Source: Collinsella sp. | GTDB taxonomy: Bacteria > Actinomycetota > Coriobacteriia > Coriobacteriales > Coriobacteriaceae | Assembly (NCBI GenBank): GCA_019419545.1 | Contig: DXZT01000045.1 | Coordinates: 1-47,915, forward strand | DNA: 47,915 nucleotides | Direction of reading: 5' to 3' | Shown: piece after piece, positions 7,389 to 15,463 of the stretch | How the letters are laid out: every line of letters begins with the position of its first letter | How positions within the stretch are numbered: position 1 is the first letter of the stretch | Notes under the pieces: generated by a model | The model's input: only the letters and a program-made list of their open reading frames with translations | Told to the model about the DNA's origin: nothing | The model's database searches: none | Translations under genes and position numbers: made by a program

Positions 7389-8726
7389 CTACTTCCCAAA
7401 TAGCGCACCCAGCAGACCGCGGCGTTTGGGCTTCTCCTCTCGGTAGGAACCCTCGACGGCGGCTGCAACCTGGCGCGGTTGCTCGCCGCCTCCACGGCGC
7501 ACGATCTGGTACAGGAAGGGCGATTTAACGTATTTGACCTCGACGGGCGTGGCGTGCACGGTGCTCTCGCCGGACAGATGCAGGCTCGGGCTGAGCGACG
7601 CCACGATATGCGTCTCGCGCTTGTCGCTAAACACCACCGCGGCCGCGCGGCCCGTCTGGCCGTTCACGGCGATGCGCACCTGCTCGCCGTCGCGACTGTC
7701 CGTTGCCGGACGGTCGACAAAGTAAACCGGCACCATCACCAGACCGTCCTTGTGCTTGCGCGCCTTGCGCGCCCACGTGCGGATACTCTTTTTATTGAGT
7801 CCCAGAACAGCCTCGGCATCGTTGCCCGCAACGTCGAGCGCCAGCTTATCAATGACCACCTGGTCCTTGGTAGACGCATCGACGGAGACAACGCGGAAGT
7901 CGCCTTCCTGCATGGCGGGATCGAACGACCCAACCTTAGCAAAGTCCCACGGCTCCAAAATTCCCATAAGGCGAACATCCAGGTAGTTTGCCCTGGGATA
8001 TGCCCAGTCGAGCACCTCGTAGTACACCAAGGTCTCCTTGCTCAGGCCCTTGCCCGGGAAGGACGCCATCATGCGCAAATCCGCGAGCGCCATGGGGAAA
8101 TAGAAGAGCATCATGTCGTTTTGGATCGCATCTTCCACGTCGTGCCCGGCAAAGGCATCCGGGTACTGGCGCACCAGCTGCAGTGCGTTGGCACGTGCCT
8201 GCTGCGGCGAGATTTCGCAGGGAATGCCCTGCTCCGGCACATACTCCGCACCCACGCCCATGGTCAGACGCTTGCTGAAGGTACCGGGCTTGAGCAGGTC
8301 GGCAATGCCGATCTTGTTGCCGCAGGACGGGCACTCAAACACGCGCTGCGTTGACTCGCCCTCAAAGGACGCTCCGCAGAAGGGGCAAGGAATGCTCACA
8401 TGCGTGGCCTCTTGGAACTCCTGGGCCGTGCCGCGGTCTTCCCACAGCAGATGCTCCAGAACCGACTGATTGCGCCAGTGCTCATTAAAGAAATACCAGT
8501 CGGGGTCCACCGGGCGCTCGAGCTGCGACACATGCGTGAGCTTAAGCAGCCCATCGACAACCGTCAGTGGCGTATGGCGAATGCCCAGGGCGCTCTTGGG
8601 CTCCCCCGCATCGGCCTGCCACGGAACGACCGTGCCGCAATAGGCGCACTCAAAGCTGCGTTTAGCCTGGTGTGAGTACATAGGGCCGCCGCAGTTTTGG
8701 CATTTAATGGCAAACATCTCGTCCAT
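7389..8726 (-). CDS. Double zinc-ribbon protein of unknown function
   Basis: Protein of 445 residues. Two N-terminal zinc ribbons: CQNCGG (residues 9-14) paired with CAYCG (27-31), and CPFCG paired with CPSCG about 20 residues later (roughly residues 113-140). The long middle part (about 160-400) has no motif I can name; its end, KSPFLYQIVRRGG, leads into a basic tail, KPKRRGLLGALFGK. There is no signal peptide or membrane span. Ribbons of this type bind nucleic acid or act as structural knuckles. AAAGGAGGACG precedes the start by 8 bases. It is divergent from the CDF transporter gene (219 bp apart). The zinc-binding N-terminus is certain; the function is unknown. Confidence 0.85.
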   Translation of the reverse strand: MDEMFAIKCQNCGGPMYSHQAKRSFECAYCGTVVPWQADAGEPKSALGIRHTPLTVVDGLLKLTHVSQLERPVDPDWYFFNEHWRNQSVLEHLLWEDRGTAQEFQEATHVSIPCPFCGASFEGESTQRVFECPSCGNKIGIADLLKPGTFSKRLTMGVGAEYVPEQGIPCEISPQQARANALQLVRQYPDAFAGHDVEDAIQNDMMLFYFPMALADLRMMASFPGKGLSKETLVYYEVLDWAYPRANYLDVRLMGILEPWDFAKVGSFDPAMQEGDFRVVSVDASTKDQVVIDKLALDVAGNDAEAVLGLNKKSIRTWARKARKHKDGLVMVPVYFVDRPATDSRDGEQVRIAVNGQTGRAAAVVFSDKRETHIVASLSPSLHLSGESTVHATPVEVKYVKSPFLYQIVRRGGGEQPRQVAAAVEGSYREEKPKRRGLLGALFGK

Positions 8727-8944
8727 GAATACGTCCTCCTTTGCACTGGGGCTGTCGACATTAAGTATGTCGGGCAGGTAAGCACGTGCCCATACCCATG
8801 TGGCCCAAAATCGAGCACCCAGGCAGACGAGAAGGCTCGCTCGTTAGCACCGGCAGACTATTGCTGCATTTTCTGAGCATCGGTGCACGGCGCCCCCGCG
8901 CGAGCTACACTATCCCCTTAAACATGATTGTGAGGACGACCGCT

Positions 8945-10126
8945 ATGCTATTTGTAAATCGGCTGGTACAAACGCTTGTTCCCGGCAGCGAGGGCGAGCC
9001 GGTCGATACCTCCCGCCGCACCAACGCGGGCTTCGCCGCAAGCCTCATCTGCATTGGCCTCAACATCACCTTGTGCCTGGCCAAGGGCATCGCGGGCCTG
9101 CTCGCCGGTTCCGTCTCCCTCATCGCCGACGCTTTCAACAACCTCTCCGATGCCTCGAGCAACATCGTGAGCCTGCTCGGGTTCCGCCTCGCCAGCCGCC
9201 CGGCAGACGAAGGCCACCCCTATGGCCACGGCCGCTACGAGTACCTCGCCGGCTTGTTTGTCGCCGTCCTGGTTTGCGCCGTCGGCATCAACCTGATCCT
9301 CGAGTCGGTCACCAAGATCATCAAGCCTTCCCCCACCGCTTACACGCTCGTTTCCCTTGCGGCACTGGCTACATCCATGCTCGTTAAGCTCTGGATGGCC
9401 GCATTCAACCGCGCGCTGGGCAACCGTATCGATTCCGAAACACTCATTGCCACAGCACAGGACTCCAAAAACGACGTCATCACCTCGGGCTCGGTCTTGG
9501 TGGCGGCGCTTATTTCGCAGACGACCGGCTTTGACCTCGATGGCTGGGCAGGCCTGGGTGTGGGCATCTTCATCTGCATCAGCGGCATGGGCCTAGTGCG
9601 CGACGCCATCAGCCCGTTGCTGGGGCAAGCGCCCGACCCCAAGCTCGTCCAGGCAATCCGCGACAAGATCATGTCCTATCCGCAGGTCTTGGGCACACAC
9701 GACCTGATGGTGCACGACTACGGCCCCGGTCGTCAGTTTGCCAGCGCTCACGTGGAGATGCCCGGCGAGGGCGACGCATTTGAGCACCACGAGATCCTGG
9801 ACACCATCGAGCACGACATCAAGCGCCAGATGGGCATTGGCATCACGCTGCACTGCGACCCCATCGCGACAACCGGCGATGATTTGCGCGGCTGGGTCAA
9901 GCGCGGCGTTATGCAGATCGACCCCGCGCTCTCCATCCACGACCTGCACGAGCACGACGGGTTCGTTTCGTTTGACCTGGTGCGCCCCGACGGCTTTGAC
10001 ATATCCGACGAGGAGCTGCTGGAGCTCGTCACGCGCATCGTGCACGAGCGCCGACCCAATGCCTCATGCGTCGTTACGTTTGACTCGGGCTTTAGCTCGC
10101 CCGACCGTCCGGCTGAACAGCTGTAG
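8945..10126 (+). CDS. Cation diffusion facilitator (CDF) metal exporter
   Basis: Membrane antiporter exporting divalent metals (Zn, Fe, Co, Mn or Cd class) from the cytoplasm. From the ATG at 8945, which has GAGGAC about 8 bases upstream, it is 393 residues. SLIADAFNNLSDASSN carries the TM2 metal-binding Asp pair, HPYGHGRYEY is the family histidine segment, and TAQDSKNDVITS carries the TM5 Asp pair. Six membrane segments are followed by a cytoplasmic domain with HDLMVHDYGPG. An extra segment of about 100 residues (DPALSIHDLHEHDGF and on) extends beyond the usual C-terminal domain and looks like a second, diverged copy of that fold. An upstream extension in the same frame lacks a ribosome site. 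The metal cannot be assigned from sequence. Confidence 0.93.
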   Translation: MLFVNRLVQTLVPGSEGEPVDTSRRTNAGFAASLICIGLNITLCLAKGIAGLLAGSVSLIADAFNNLSDASSNIVSLLGFRLASRPADEGHPYGHGRYEYLAGLFVAVLVCAVGINLILESVTKIIKPSPTAYTLVSLAALATSMLVKLWMAAFNRALGNRIDSETLIATAQDSKNDVITSGSVLVAALISQTTGFDLDGWAGLGVGIFICISGMGLVRDAISPLLGQAPDPKLVQAIRDKIMSYPQVLGTHDLMVHDYGPGRQFASAHVEMPGEGDAFEHHEILDTIEHDIKRQMGIGITLHCDPIATTGDDLRGWVKRGVMQIDPALSIHDLHEHDGFVSFDLVRPDGFDISDEELLELVTRIVHERRPNASCVVTFDSGFSSPDRPAEQL

Positions 10127-10138
10127 CCCGCTTAACAG

Positions 10139-11128
10139 CTAGTTTCCCTGCGCGCCCGAGATGCCGTTTTGCAGTGCATTCCAGGCACCCGTCGCCATGT
10201 CGCCCAAGTTCTGCGCGGTGTCGCCCAGGTTTTGTGCCGTATCGCCCAGCTCTTGCGCCTTGTCTCCCAACTCCTGTGCCTTGTTGCTCAAGTCCTCCAG
10301 CGTATTGGAACTCGAGCTGTCGGTACCGCTTTGGCCGTCGGGCGAGTTGCCCGAGCTATTCTTGTGCGTGAGTTGAATTTCGAGGTTGCCGCTGTCGTTA
10401 TAGTAAGCAGAAGTAACGACCCAGTTGGCATCGATGACGGGCGTTGAGCCATCATCAGTCAGGACCACGGCATTCGAAAGATTGGCGCCGCGCGACTTGA
10501 GAAGTTTCTTGGCGTTGGACCAGTACTGCCCCGGGATATCGCTCAGATCGACGGTGCTAGACGAGGCGGACTCGGTTTGCTCGGCAGCGGTATCAGCCGT
10601 TGAACTCCCTCGCTTGTTGAGCATGCCCGACACAATGGCAAACACAACCGACAGCGCAAAGAAGATCGCCAGCACGATGAGGATCTTCTTGATCACGCTC
10701 GACGAACGCGACGGCTTCTTCTCCTCGTCCTCGCCATATTGCGGAATCGACTTGGGGTACTCGCGATACGGCTCGCGCGACTCGTAGCGAGACTGCGCCG
10801 TGCGAGGCATATACGTCGTCTGCTGAGGCTGCGGAATGGGATTTTGCGGCAGGTCATCATAGGGATTCGGCGTCGAGGCGGCATAAGAATCCTGCGGCGC
10901 GTAATCAAACGGGTCCGGAGCTGCGTTGCCATAGGGGCCTTGCGAAGATACGGCATAAGAATCCCGCGCTGTGTCGCCATAGCCCATAACCCGGGTTGGC
11001 TCGGCAGAAGGCTGCGTCGCGGCGGGGTCGGTATAACCGGGGTTGGGAACAACGCGGGTCGCATCGGCGCTATCGCCAGCCTGCGCGGAACCGTAGCCGC
11101 CCATCACGGTTGTCTTGTCCTGATCCAT
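10139..11128 (-). CDS. Single-pass membrane protein with TxxV motifs and heptad repeats
   Basis: Protein of 329 residues. The N-terminal cytoplasmic half (1-145) is Pro/Tyr/Asp-rich and disordered. It carries KTTVMGGYG, ATRVVPNPG and PTRVMGYG, three TxxV/M sites of the kind phosphorylated by Ser/Thr kinases and read by FHA domains (inference). One membrane helix follows (IKKILIVLAIFFALSVVFAI, about 146-165), then a Ser-rich linker and an extracellular part with a short domain (about 195-255). The C-terminus holds four or five tandem heptads (KAQELGD, TAQNLGD) predicted as an amphipathic helix. AAAGGA lies about 10 bases before the start. It overlaps no neighbour and converges with the CDF gene 12 bases away. 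I do not recognise a named family. Confidence 0.82.
   Translation of the reverse strand: MDQDKTTVMGGYGSAQAGDSADATRVVPNPGYTDPAATQPSAEPTRVMGYGDTARDSYAVSSQGPYGNAAPDPFDYAPQDSYAASTPNPYDDLPQNPIPQPQQTTYMPRTAQSRYESREPYREYPKSIPQYGEDEEKKPSRSSSVIKKILIVLAIFFALSVVFAIVSGMLNKRGSSTADTAAEQTESASSSTVDLSDIPGQYWSNAKKLLKSRGANLSNAVVLTDDGSTPVIDANWVVTSAYYNDSGNLEIQLTHKNSSGNSPDGQSGTDSSSSNTLEDLSNKAQELGDKAQELGDTAQNLGDTAQNLGDMATGAWNALQNGISGAQGN
10203..10286 (-). repeat. Four tandem 21-bp units encoding heptads
   Basis: Units at 10203-10223, 10224-10244, 10245-10265 and 10266-10286 each start with CCCA on the plus strand and code for the heptads AQELGDK or AQNLGDT on the minus strand. Length is exactly conserved while third bases differ, so the array is old and kept for its protein sequence. 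Confidence 0.85.
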
Positions 11129-11237
11129 GCAACGATTCCTTTCCGTCGCCCGTAAGCATCAAGTTATCCATGCATTCTACCCGCGCAAAAGCCCGTGACG
11201 GACAGAGCCCGTCCATATCTACAAGACAAGCGCGGCT

Positions 11238-11264
11238 AGAAAACAAAGGCCCCGCCGGGCCTTG
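11238..11264 (-). terminator. Intrinsic terminator after fhs
   Basis: AAGGCCC and GGGCCTT pair across GGCG, and on the minus strand TGTTTTC follows. It lies 42 bases after the fhs stop codon. Confidence 0.8.
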
Positions 11265-11305
11265 GTAGGCGCGACGGGGCGGGCAAGCAGCTATGGGCAA
11301 CAAGC

Positions 11306-12973
11306 TTAGAACAGGCCGGTGATGTTGCCGTCGTTGTCGACGTCGATGTTCTCAGCCGCGGGGACCTTGGGCAGGCCCGGCATGGTCAGAACACTGCCGG
11401 TCAGTGCGACCACAAAGTGGGCACCGGCGGAAACCTTGAGCTCACGCACCGTGATGCGGAAGTTCTCGGGAGCGCCCAGGGCCTTGGCGTTGTCGCTAAA
11501 GCTGTACTGCGTCTTGGCCACGCACACCGGCAGGTTGCCAAAGCCGTTCTCGCGCAGCTCGGCGAGCTGGCGCTTGGCGGCCGGCGTAAAGTCAACGCCA
11601 TCGGCGCGGTAGACCTTGGTGGCAATGGCCTCAAGAGCGTCGGCGACATCGGCGCCGTCCTCATAGGCAAACTTGAGCTCGCTCGGCTGCTCAATCAGAC
11701 GCATGACCTCATCGGCCAGCTCGAGCGCGCCCTCGCCGCCCTTGGCCCAGACCTCGGAAAGCTTAACGTTGACGCCGAGCTTCTGGCACTCGGACTCGAT
11801 GAGCGCAAGCTCAGCCTCGGTGTCCGTCGGGAAGCGGTTGATGGCGACTACGCAGGGCAGACCATAAACGTTCTGGATGTTGTCGACGTGACGCAGCAGG
11901 TTGGGCATGCCGGCCTTGAGTGCCTCGAGGTTCTCCTCGTTGAGGTCGGCCTTGGCGACGCCACCGTTGTACTTCAGCGCACGAGCGGTCGCGACGACCA
12001 CGACGGCGCTGGGGCGAACGCCCGTCATGCGGCACTTGATGTCGAGGAACTTCTCGGCACCCAGATCGGCACCGAAGCCGGCCTCGGTAATGGCGACATC
12101 GCCAAAGCGCATCGCCATACGCGTGGCCATGATAGAGTTGCAGCCGTGGGCGATGTTGGCGAAAGGACCGCCGTGGACAAACGCGGGCGTGCCCTCGAGC
12201 GTTTGCACCAGGTTGGGCTTGAGCGCGTCCTTAAGCAACGCGGCCATGGCACCCTGGGCCTTAAGGTCACGGGCACGGACGGGCTCGCCGGCAAAGCTGT
12301 AGCCGACGACGATCTCGCCCAGGCGCTCCTTGAGGTCGCTGATACTCGTAGACAGGCACAGGATTGCCATGACCTCGGAGGCGACGGTGATATCGAAGCC
12401 GTCCTCGCGCGGCACGCCCTGGGCCTTACCGCCAATACCGTCGATGACGTGGCGCAGCTGACGGTCGTTCATATCGACGACGCGCTTCCAAGTGATGCGT
12501 TTAACGTCGATGCCAAGCTGGTTGCCCTGCTGAATATGGTTGTCGAGCATGGCGGCCAGCAGGTTGTTGGCAGCACCGATGGCATGGAAGTCGCCGGTAA
12601 AGTGCAGGTTGATATCCTCCATGGGGATCACCTGAGCCCAGCCGCCGCCAGCAGCACCGCCCTTAACACCAAAGACGGGGCCGAGCGAAGGCTCGCGCAG
12701 GGCCACGGCACTCTTGACGCCGCGACGACGCAGGCCATCGGCCAGACCGATGGTCGTGGTGGTCTTGCCCTCGCCCGCAGGCGTTGGGTTGATAGCGGTC
12801 ACGAGGACGAGCTTGGCCTGGTGATCGGTCGGCTCGTTGAGCAGTGAATAGTCGACCTTAGCCTTGTCGAAGCCGTGCGGAATAAGGTGCTTAACGTCGA
12901 CGCCGGCATTCTTGGCCACCTCGGTAATAGGCAGCGGCGTGACAGAACGTGCGATTTCGATGTCAGTAGGCAT
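11306..12973 (-). CDS. fhs: Formate--tetrahydrofolate ligase
   Basis: Catalyses ATP-dependent activation of formate to 10-formyl-THF in the cytosol, feeding purine synthesis or the methyl branch of acetogenic and amino-acid fermentation routes. From the ATG at 12973 it is 555 residues, the family length. The nucleotide loop TPAGEGKTTTT is at residues 64-74. Other family sequences are REPSLGPVFGVKGGAAGGG, NLHFTGDFHAI and TDTEAELALIE. AAAGGA lies about 7 bases before the chosen start; a longer in-frame extension to 13048 has no ribosome site. It is transcribed alone, with its own terminator. With fchA and folD at the window start it supplies the full formate to methylene-THF path. Confidence 0.97.
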   Translation of the reverse strand: MPTDIEIARSVTPLPITEVAKNAGVDVKHLIPHGFDKAKVDYSLLNEPTDHQAKLVLVTAINPTPAGEGKTTTTIGLADGLRRRGVKSAVALREPSLGPVFGVKGGAAGGGWAQVIPMEDINLHFTGDFHAIGAANNLLAAMLDNHIQQGNQLGIDVKRITWKRVVDMNDRQLRHVIDGIGGKAQGVPREDGFDITVASEVMAILCLSTSISDLKERLGEIVVGYSFAGEPVRARDLKAQGAMAALLKDALKPNLVQTLEGTPAFVHGGPFANIAHGCNSIMATRMAMRFGDVAITEAGFGADLGAEKFLDIKCRMTGVRPSAVVVVATARALKYNGGVAKADLNEENLEALKAGMPNLLRHVDNIQNVYGLPCVVAINRFPTDTEAELALIESECQKLGVNVKLSEVWAKGGEGALELADEVMRLIEQPSELKFAYEDGADVADALEAIATKVYRADGVDFTPAAKRQLAELRENGFGNLPVCVAKTQYSFSDNAKALGAPENFRITVRELKVSAGAHFVVALTGSVLTMPGLPKVPAAENIDVDNDGNITGLF

Positions 12974-13117
12974 GGGCGGTCCTTTCGTTACCGAATAAGA
13001 AAAAGACCAATTCAGCATAGCACGGGCGCGCAATAGTAAAACGCCCATAACCGATGAACGGCGATATGTTTACCCGATGCCCGGCGATAGCCCAACAGCC
13101 CGCCAAAACAAAGCGCC

Positions 13118-14185
13118 CTAAACGGTAGGTTCAATCCCCAGGTGCTCAAAGGTGCGAAGCGTTGCCTGACGGCCCTGCGGCGTACGAATCATCAACCCGC
13201 ACTGCAGCAAATAGGGCTCATAGACATCCTCGAGCGTGCCCGGGTCCTCGCCCACCGCGCTGGCAAGGGTCGTAAGTCCCACGGCGCGACCGGAGAACGT
13301 CTTAGCGAGCGTCTCCAAAATGCGAATATCCATCCAGTCCAGACCGAGCTCATCGATCTCGAAGAACTCGAGCGCCTGGCGGCAGATATCGAGCTCGATA
13401 GGGCCGTTGCCACGCACCTGTGCGTAATCGCGCACGCGCTTGAGCAGGCGGTTGGCAAGACGTGGCGTGCCGCGCGAACGCGAGCCGATCTCGAGCGCGC
13501 TCGGATGGTCAATCGTCACGCCCAAGATAGTCGCCGAGCGCGTCACAATCTGCGCGAGCTCTTCGACCGTGTAGTAATCCAGGCGATATGAAATGCCAAA
13601 GCGGTCGCGCAACGGGCCGGTCAACATGCCTGAGCGGGTCGTTGCCGCTACCAGCGTAAACTTGGGGATATCCAGGCGAATCGAGCGCGCCGCCGGACCC
13701 TTGCCAATCACGATATCGAGGGCAAAGTCCTCCATCGCGGGGTACAGGACCTCCTCGACCGAACGGTTGAGGCGGTGGATCTCGTCGATAAACAGCACAT
13801 CACCCGGCTGCAAGTTAGTAAGGATGGCCGCCAGGTCGCCCGTGCGCGCGATGGCAGGGCCACTCGTGGTCTTGATCTGAGCGCCCAGCTCGTTGGCGAT
13901 AACGGTGGCCAGCGTGGTCTTGCCCAGGCCCGGAGGACCCGAGAAGATCACGTGGTCGAGCGTCTCGCCACGACTCTGCGCCGCTTCGATAAGCACGCGC
14001 AGACTCTGCTTGATGTGCTCCTGGCCGCAGTAGTCATCCAGGCGCTGGGGGCGCAGGGTACGGTCGACATCGAGGTCCTCGGCCGTCAGCTCCGAGCCCA
14101 CCATGCGTTCACCGTGCGCCATGGATGCCGCCGGCGAGTTGCCGGGCGTCGCCCACAGGTCCTGAGAGTCATCGGCTTCCCACAT
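13118..14185 (-). CDS. ruvB: Holliday junction branch migration ATPase RuvB
   Basis: AAA+ motor that drives branch migration at Holliday junctions together with RuvA. It is 355 residues from the ATG at 14185 (a GTG sits just before it). Walker A GPPGLGKT is at residues 83-90; Walker B is LFIDEIHRL, followed by the arginine-containing sequence RDRFGISYRLDYY. A C-terminal winged-helix part follows (RGTPRLANRLLKRVRDYAQ, GLTTLASAVGED). The first 40 residues are an acidic, poorly conserved extension. The ATG overlaps the ruvA stop by one base (TGATG), so the pair is translationally coupled. It is the last gene of ruvCAB. Confidence 0.97.
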   Translation of the reverse strand: MWEADDSQDLWATPGNSPAASMAHGERMVGSELTAEDLDVDRTLRPQRLDDYCGQEHIKQSLRVLIEAAQSRGETLDHVIFSGPPGLGKTTLATVIANELGAQIKTTSGPAIARTGDLAAILTNLQPGDVLFIDEIHRLNRSVEEVLYPAMEDFALDIVIGKGPAARSIRLDIPKFTLVAATTRSGMLTGPLRDRFGISYRLDYYTVEELAQIVTRSATILGVTIDHPSALEIGSRSRGTPRLANRLLKRVRDYAQVRGNGPIELDICRQALEFFEIDELGLDWMDIRILETLAKTFSGRAVGLTTLASAVGEDPGTLEDVYEPYLLQCGLMIRTPQGRQATLRTFEHLGIEPTV

Positions 14186-14805
14186 CACGAATCCATTCCG
14201 AGTCGCTTAAGCGCCGCGCCGAGCAAATCCTCGACACGCATATCCTGCCCATCATACCCGCTCAGGGCAACATCGGTCTCCTGCGGACTAAAGCCCATGG
14301 AAAGGAGTGCCGCACGGGCGTCATCGATCGCCGAAGGAGCGGCGGCGGGCACGGGCATCGCAACCTGCCCCGGGATCACGTCGACCGGCACAAAGCCCTT
14401 GTCCTTGGCAAAGGTGCTCTTGAGCTCCAAGATGAGGCGCTGGGCGGTCTTTTTGCCCACGCCGGGCACCTTGGCCATGCCCTTGTCGTCCTCGGCCATC
14501 ACCAGGGAATACAGCTGTCCCACGGTATAGGTGGAAAGCACGGCGAGCGCCAAGCGCGGGCCAACGCCCGAGACGGACACGAGCCGGTCGAACATCGTGC
14601 GCTCATCCTTAGAGGAAAAACCGAAAAGTGTCATGGCGTCCTCGCGCACCTGCATACGCGTGTAGAGGCGGACCTCGCCGCCGGGCGTCGGCAACGTGGC
14701 CGCAGTGCTACCCGAGATGCCGAGTTCAAAGCCAACGCCCGACACGTCGACGACAGCGGAGCTCATCGTGGCCTCGACAAGCGTTCCGTGGAGCTGGGAA
14801 ATCAT
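14185..14805 (-). CDS. ruvA: Holliday junction DNA-binding protein RuvA
   Basis: Tetrameric protein that holds the four-way junction flat and loads RuvB. It is 206 residues: an OB-fold start MISQLHGTLVEA, two helix-hairpin-helix motifs (SVSGVGPRLALAVLS and KVPGVGKKTAQRLILELKS), a Pro/Ala linker (about 140-155), and a C-terminal domain (DDARAALLSMGFSPQE) that contacts RuvB. Start and stop codons overlap those of ruvC and ruvB by one base each, giving a tightly coupled operon. Confidence 0.96.
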   Translation of the reverse strand: MISQLHGTLVEATMSSAVVDVSGVGFELGISGSTAATLPTPGGEVRLYTRMQVREDAMTLFGFSSKDERTMFDRLVSVSGVGPRLALAVLSTYTVGQLYSLVMAEDDKGMAKVPGVGKKTAQRLILELKSTFAKDKGFVPVDVIPGQVAMPVPAAAPSAIDDARAALLSMGFSPQETDVALSGYDGQDMRVEDLLGAALKRLGMDS

Positions 14806-15326
14806 CAGTATCCGGTTCCTCTCTGTTGATAGAACTCGCCACCGGTAAGGGCGCGGGTGCGGCTGAGGTTTACGTGGCAGATGGCACAGGCCAGGGCATC
14901 GGCGGCATGGTCGGGATGCGGGTCGTGATCGAGCTGCGTGAGCGTGCGCACCATATAGGCGACCTGCCGCTTATCTGCGGCACCGGTACCCACCACAGCC
15001 TGCTTAATCTGCATAGGCGTGTACTCGCCGATCTCGAGTGCGCATTCCGAAAGAGCCACGAGTGCAGCGCCGCGGGCATGCGCCGTGGGGATGGCCGAGC
15101 GAACGTTGGCGCCAAAGTAGATGCTCTCGATGGCAGCGGTATCGGGTCGATAACGCTCCACGACACCCTTGAGGTCGCGGGCGATATGCGACAGGCGCAC
15201 CGCGAGCGGACTACCCGCGCTGGTCTCGATACAACCGTAGGCACGGCAGCGAACCTCGCCACGCCGCTCCTCGATAATCCCCCAACCCGTATGGGCCAAA
15301 CCGGGGTCGATGCCCAAAATAACCAA
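14805..15326 (-). CDS. ruvC: Crossover junction endodeoxyribonuclease RuvC
   Basis: Metal-dependent resolvase cleaving Holliday junctions. It is 173 residues. Acidic active-site residues are D7 (GIDPG), E67 (IESIYF) and the D139/D143 pair in PDHAADALA, matching the retroviral-integrase-like fold. Its stop overlaps the ruvA start by one base. GAGGGGAGG stands close before the start. A LexA-like box lies about 56 bases upstream, suggesting SOS control of the whole operon. Confidence 0.96.
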   Translation of the reverse strand: MVILGIDPGLAHTGWGIIEERRGEVRCRAYGCIETSAGSPLAVRLSHIARDLKGVVERYRPDTAAIESIYFGANVRSAIPTAHARGAALVALSECALEIGEYTPMQIKQAVVGTGAADKRQVAYMVRTLTQLDHDPHPDHAADALACAICHVNLSRTRALTGGEFYQQRGTGY

Positions 15327-15381
15327 GCCAACCTCCCCTCGTCACAAGTACAGCACAAGGCAAGGCCCCGCGCACTACTCA

Positions 15382-15395
15382 CGAACGTCTGTTCT
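15382..15395 (-). promoter_or_regulatory. LexA-like SOS box upstream of ruvCAB
   Basis: CGAACGTCTGTTCT on the plus strand contains GAAC-N4-GTTC, the core of the Gram-positive LexA/DinR operator. It sits in the gap before ruvC, a gene commonly under SOS control, close to where a minus-strand promoter is expected. The palindrome is directly visible; LexA binding is inferred. Confidence 0.6.
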
Positions 15396-15463
15396 AGAAT
15401 AACACAACGGGGTCAAGATGCTTAGTTGAAGTATCGGGGTTGAGAGCGAATCCCATCCCCAGT

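Noticed and set aside
7370..7390. GGGGAGTAGC on the minus strand at the end of the zinc-ribbon gene, resembling the first conserved motif of the yybP-ykoY manganese riboswitch
   Set aside because: The motif overlaps the stop codon of the gene, no second conserved loop or closing stem is visible, and no metal transporter gene follows on that strand.
11417..12847. Long plus-strand open frame across fhs
   Set aside because: A GC-rich antisense shadow of fhs; no ribosome site or family motif.
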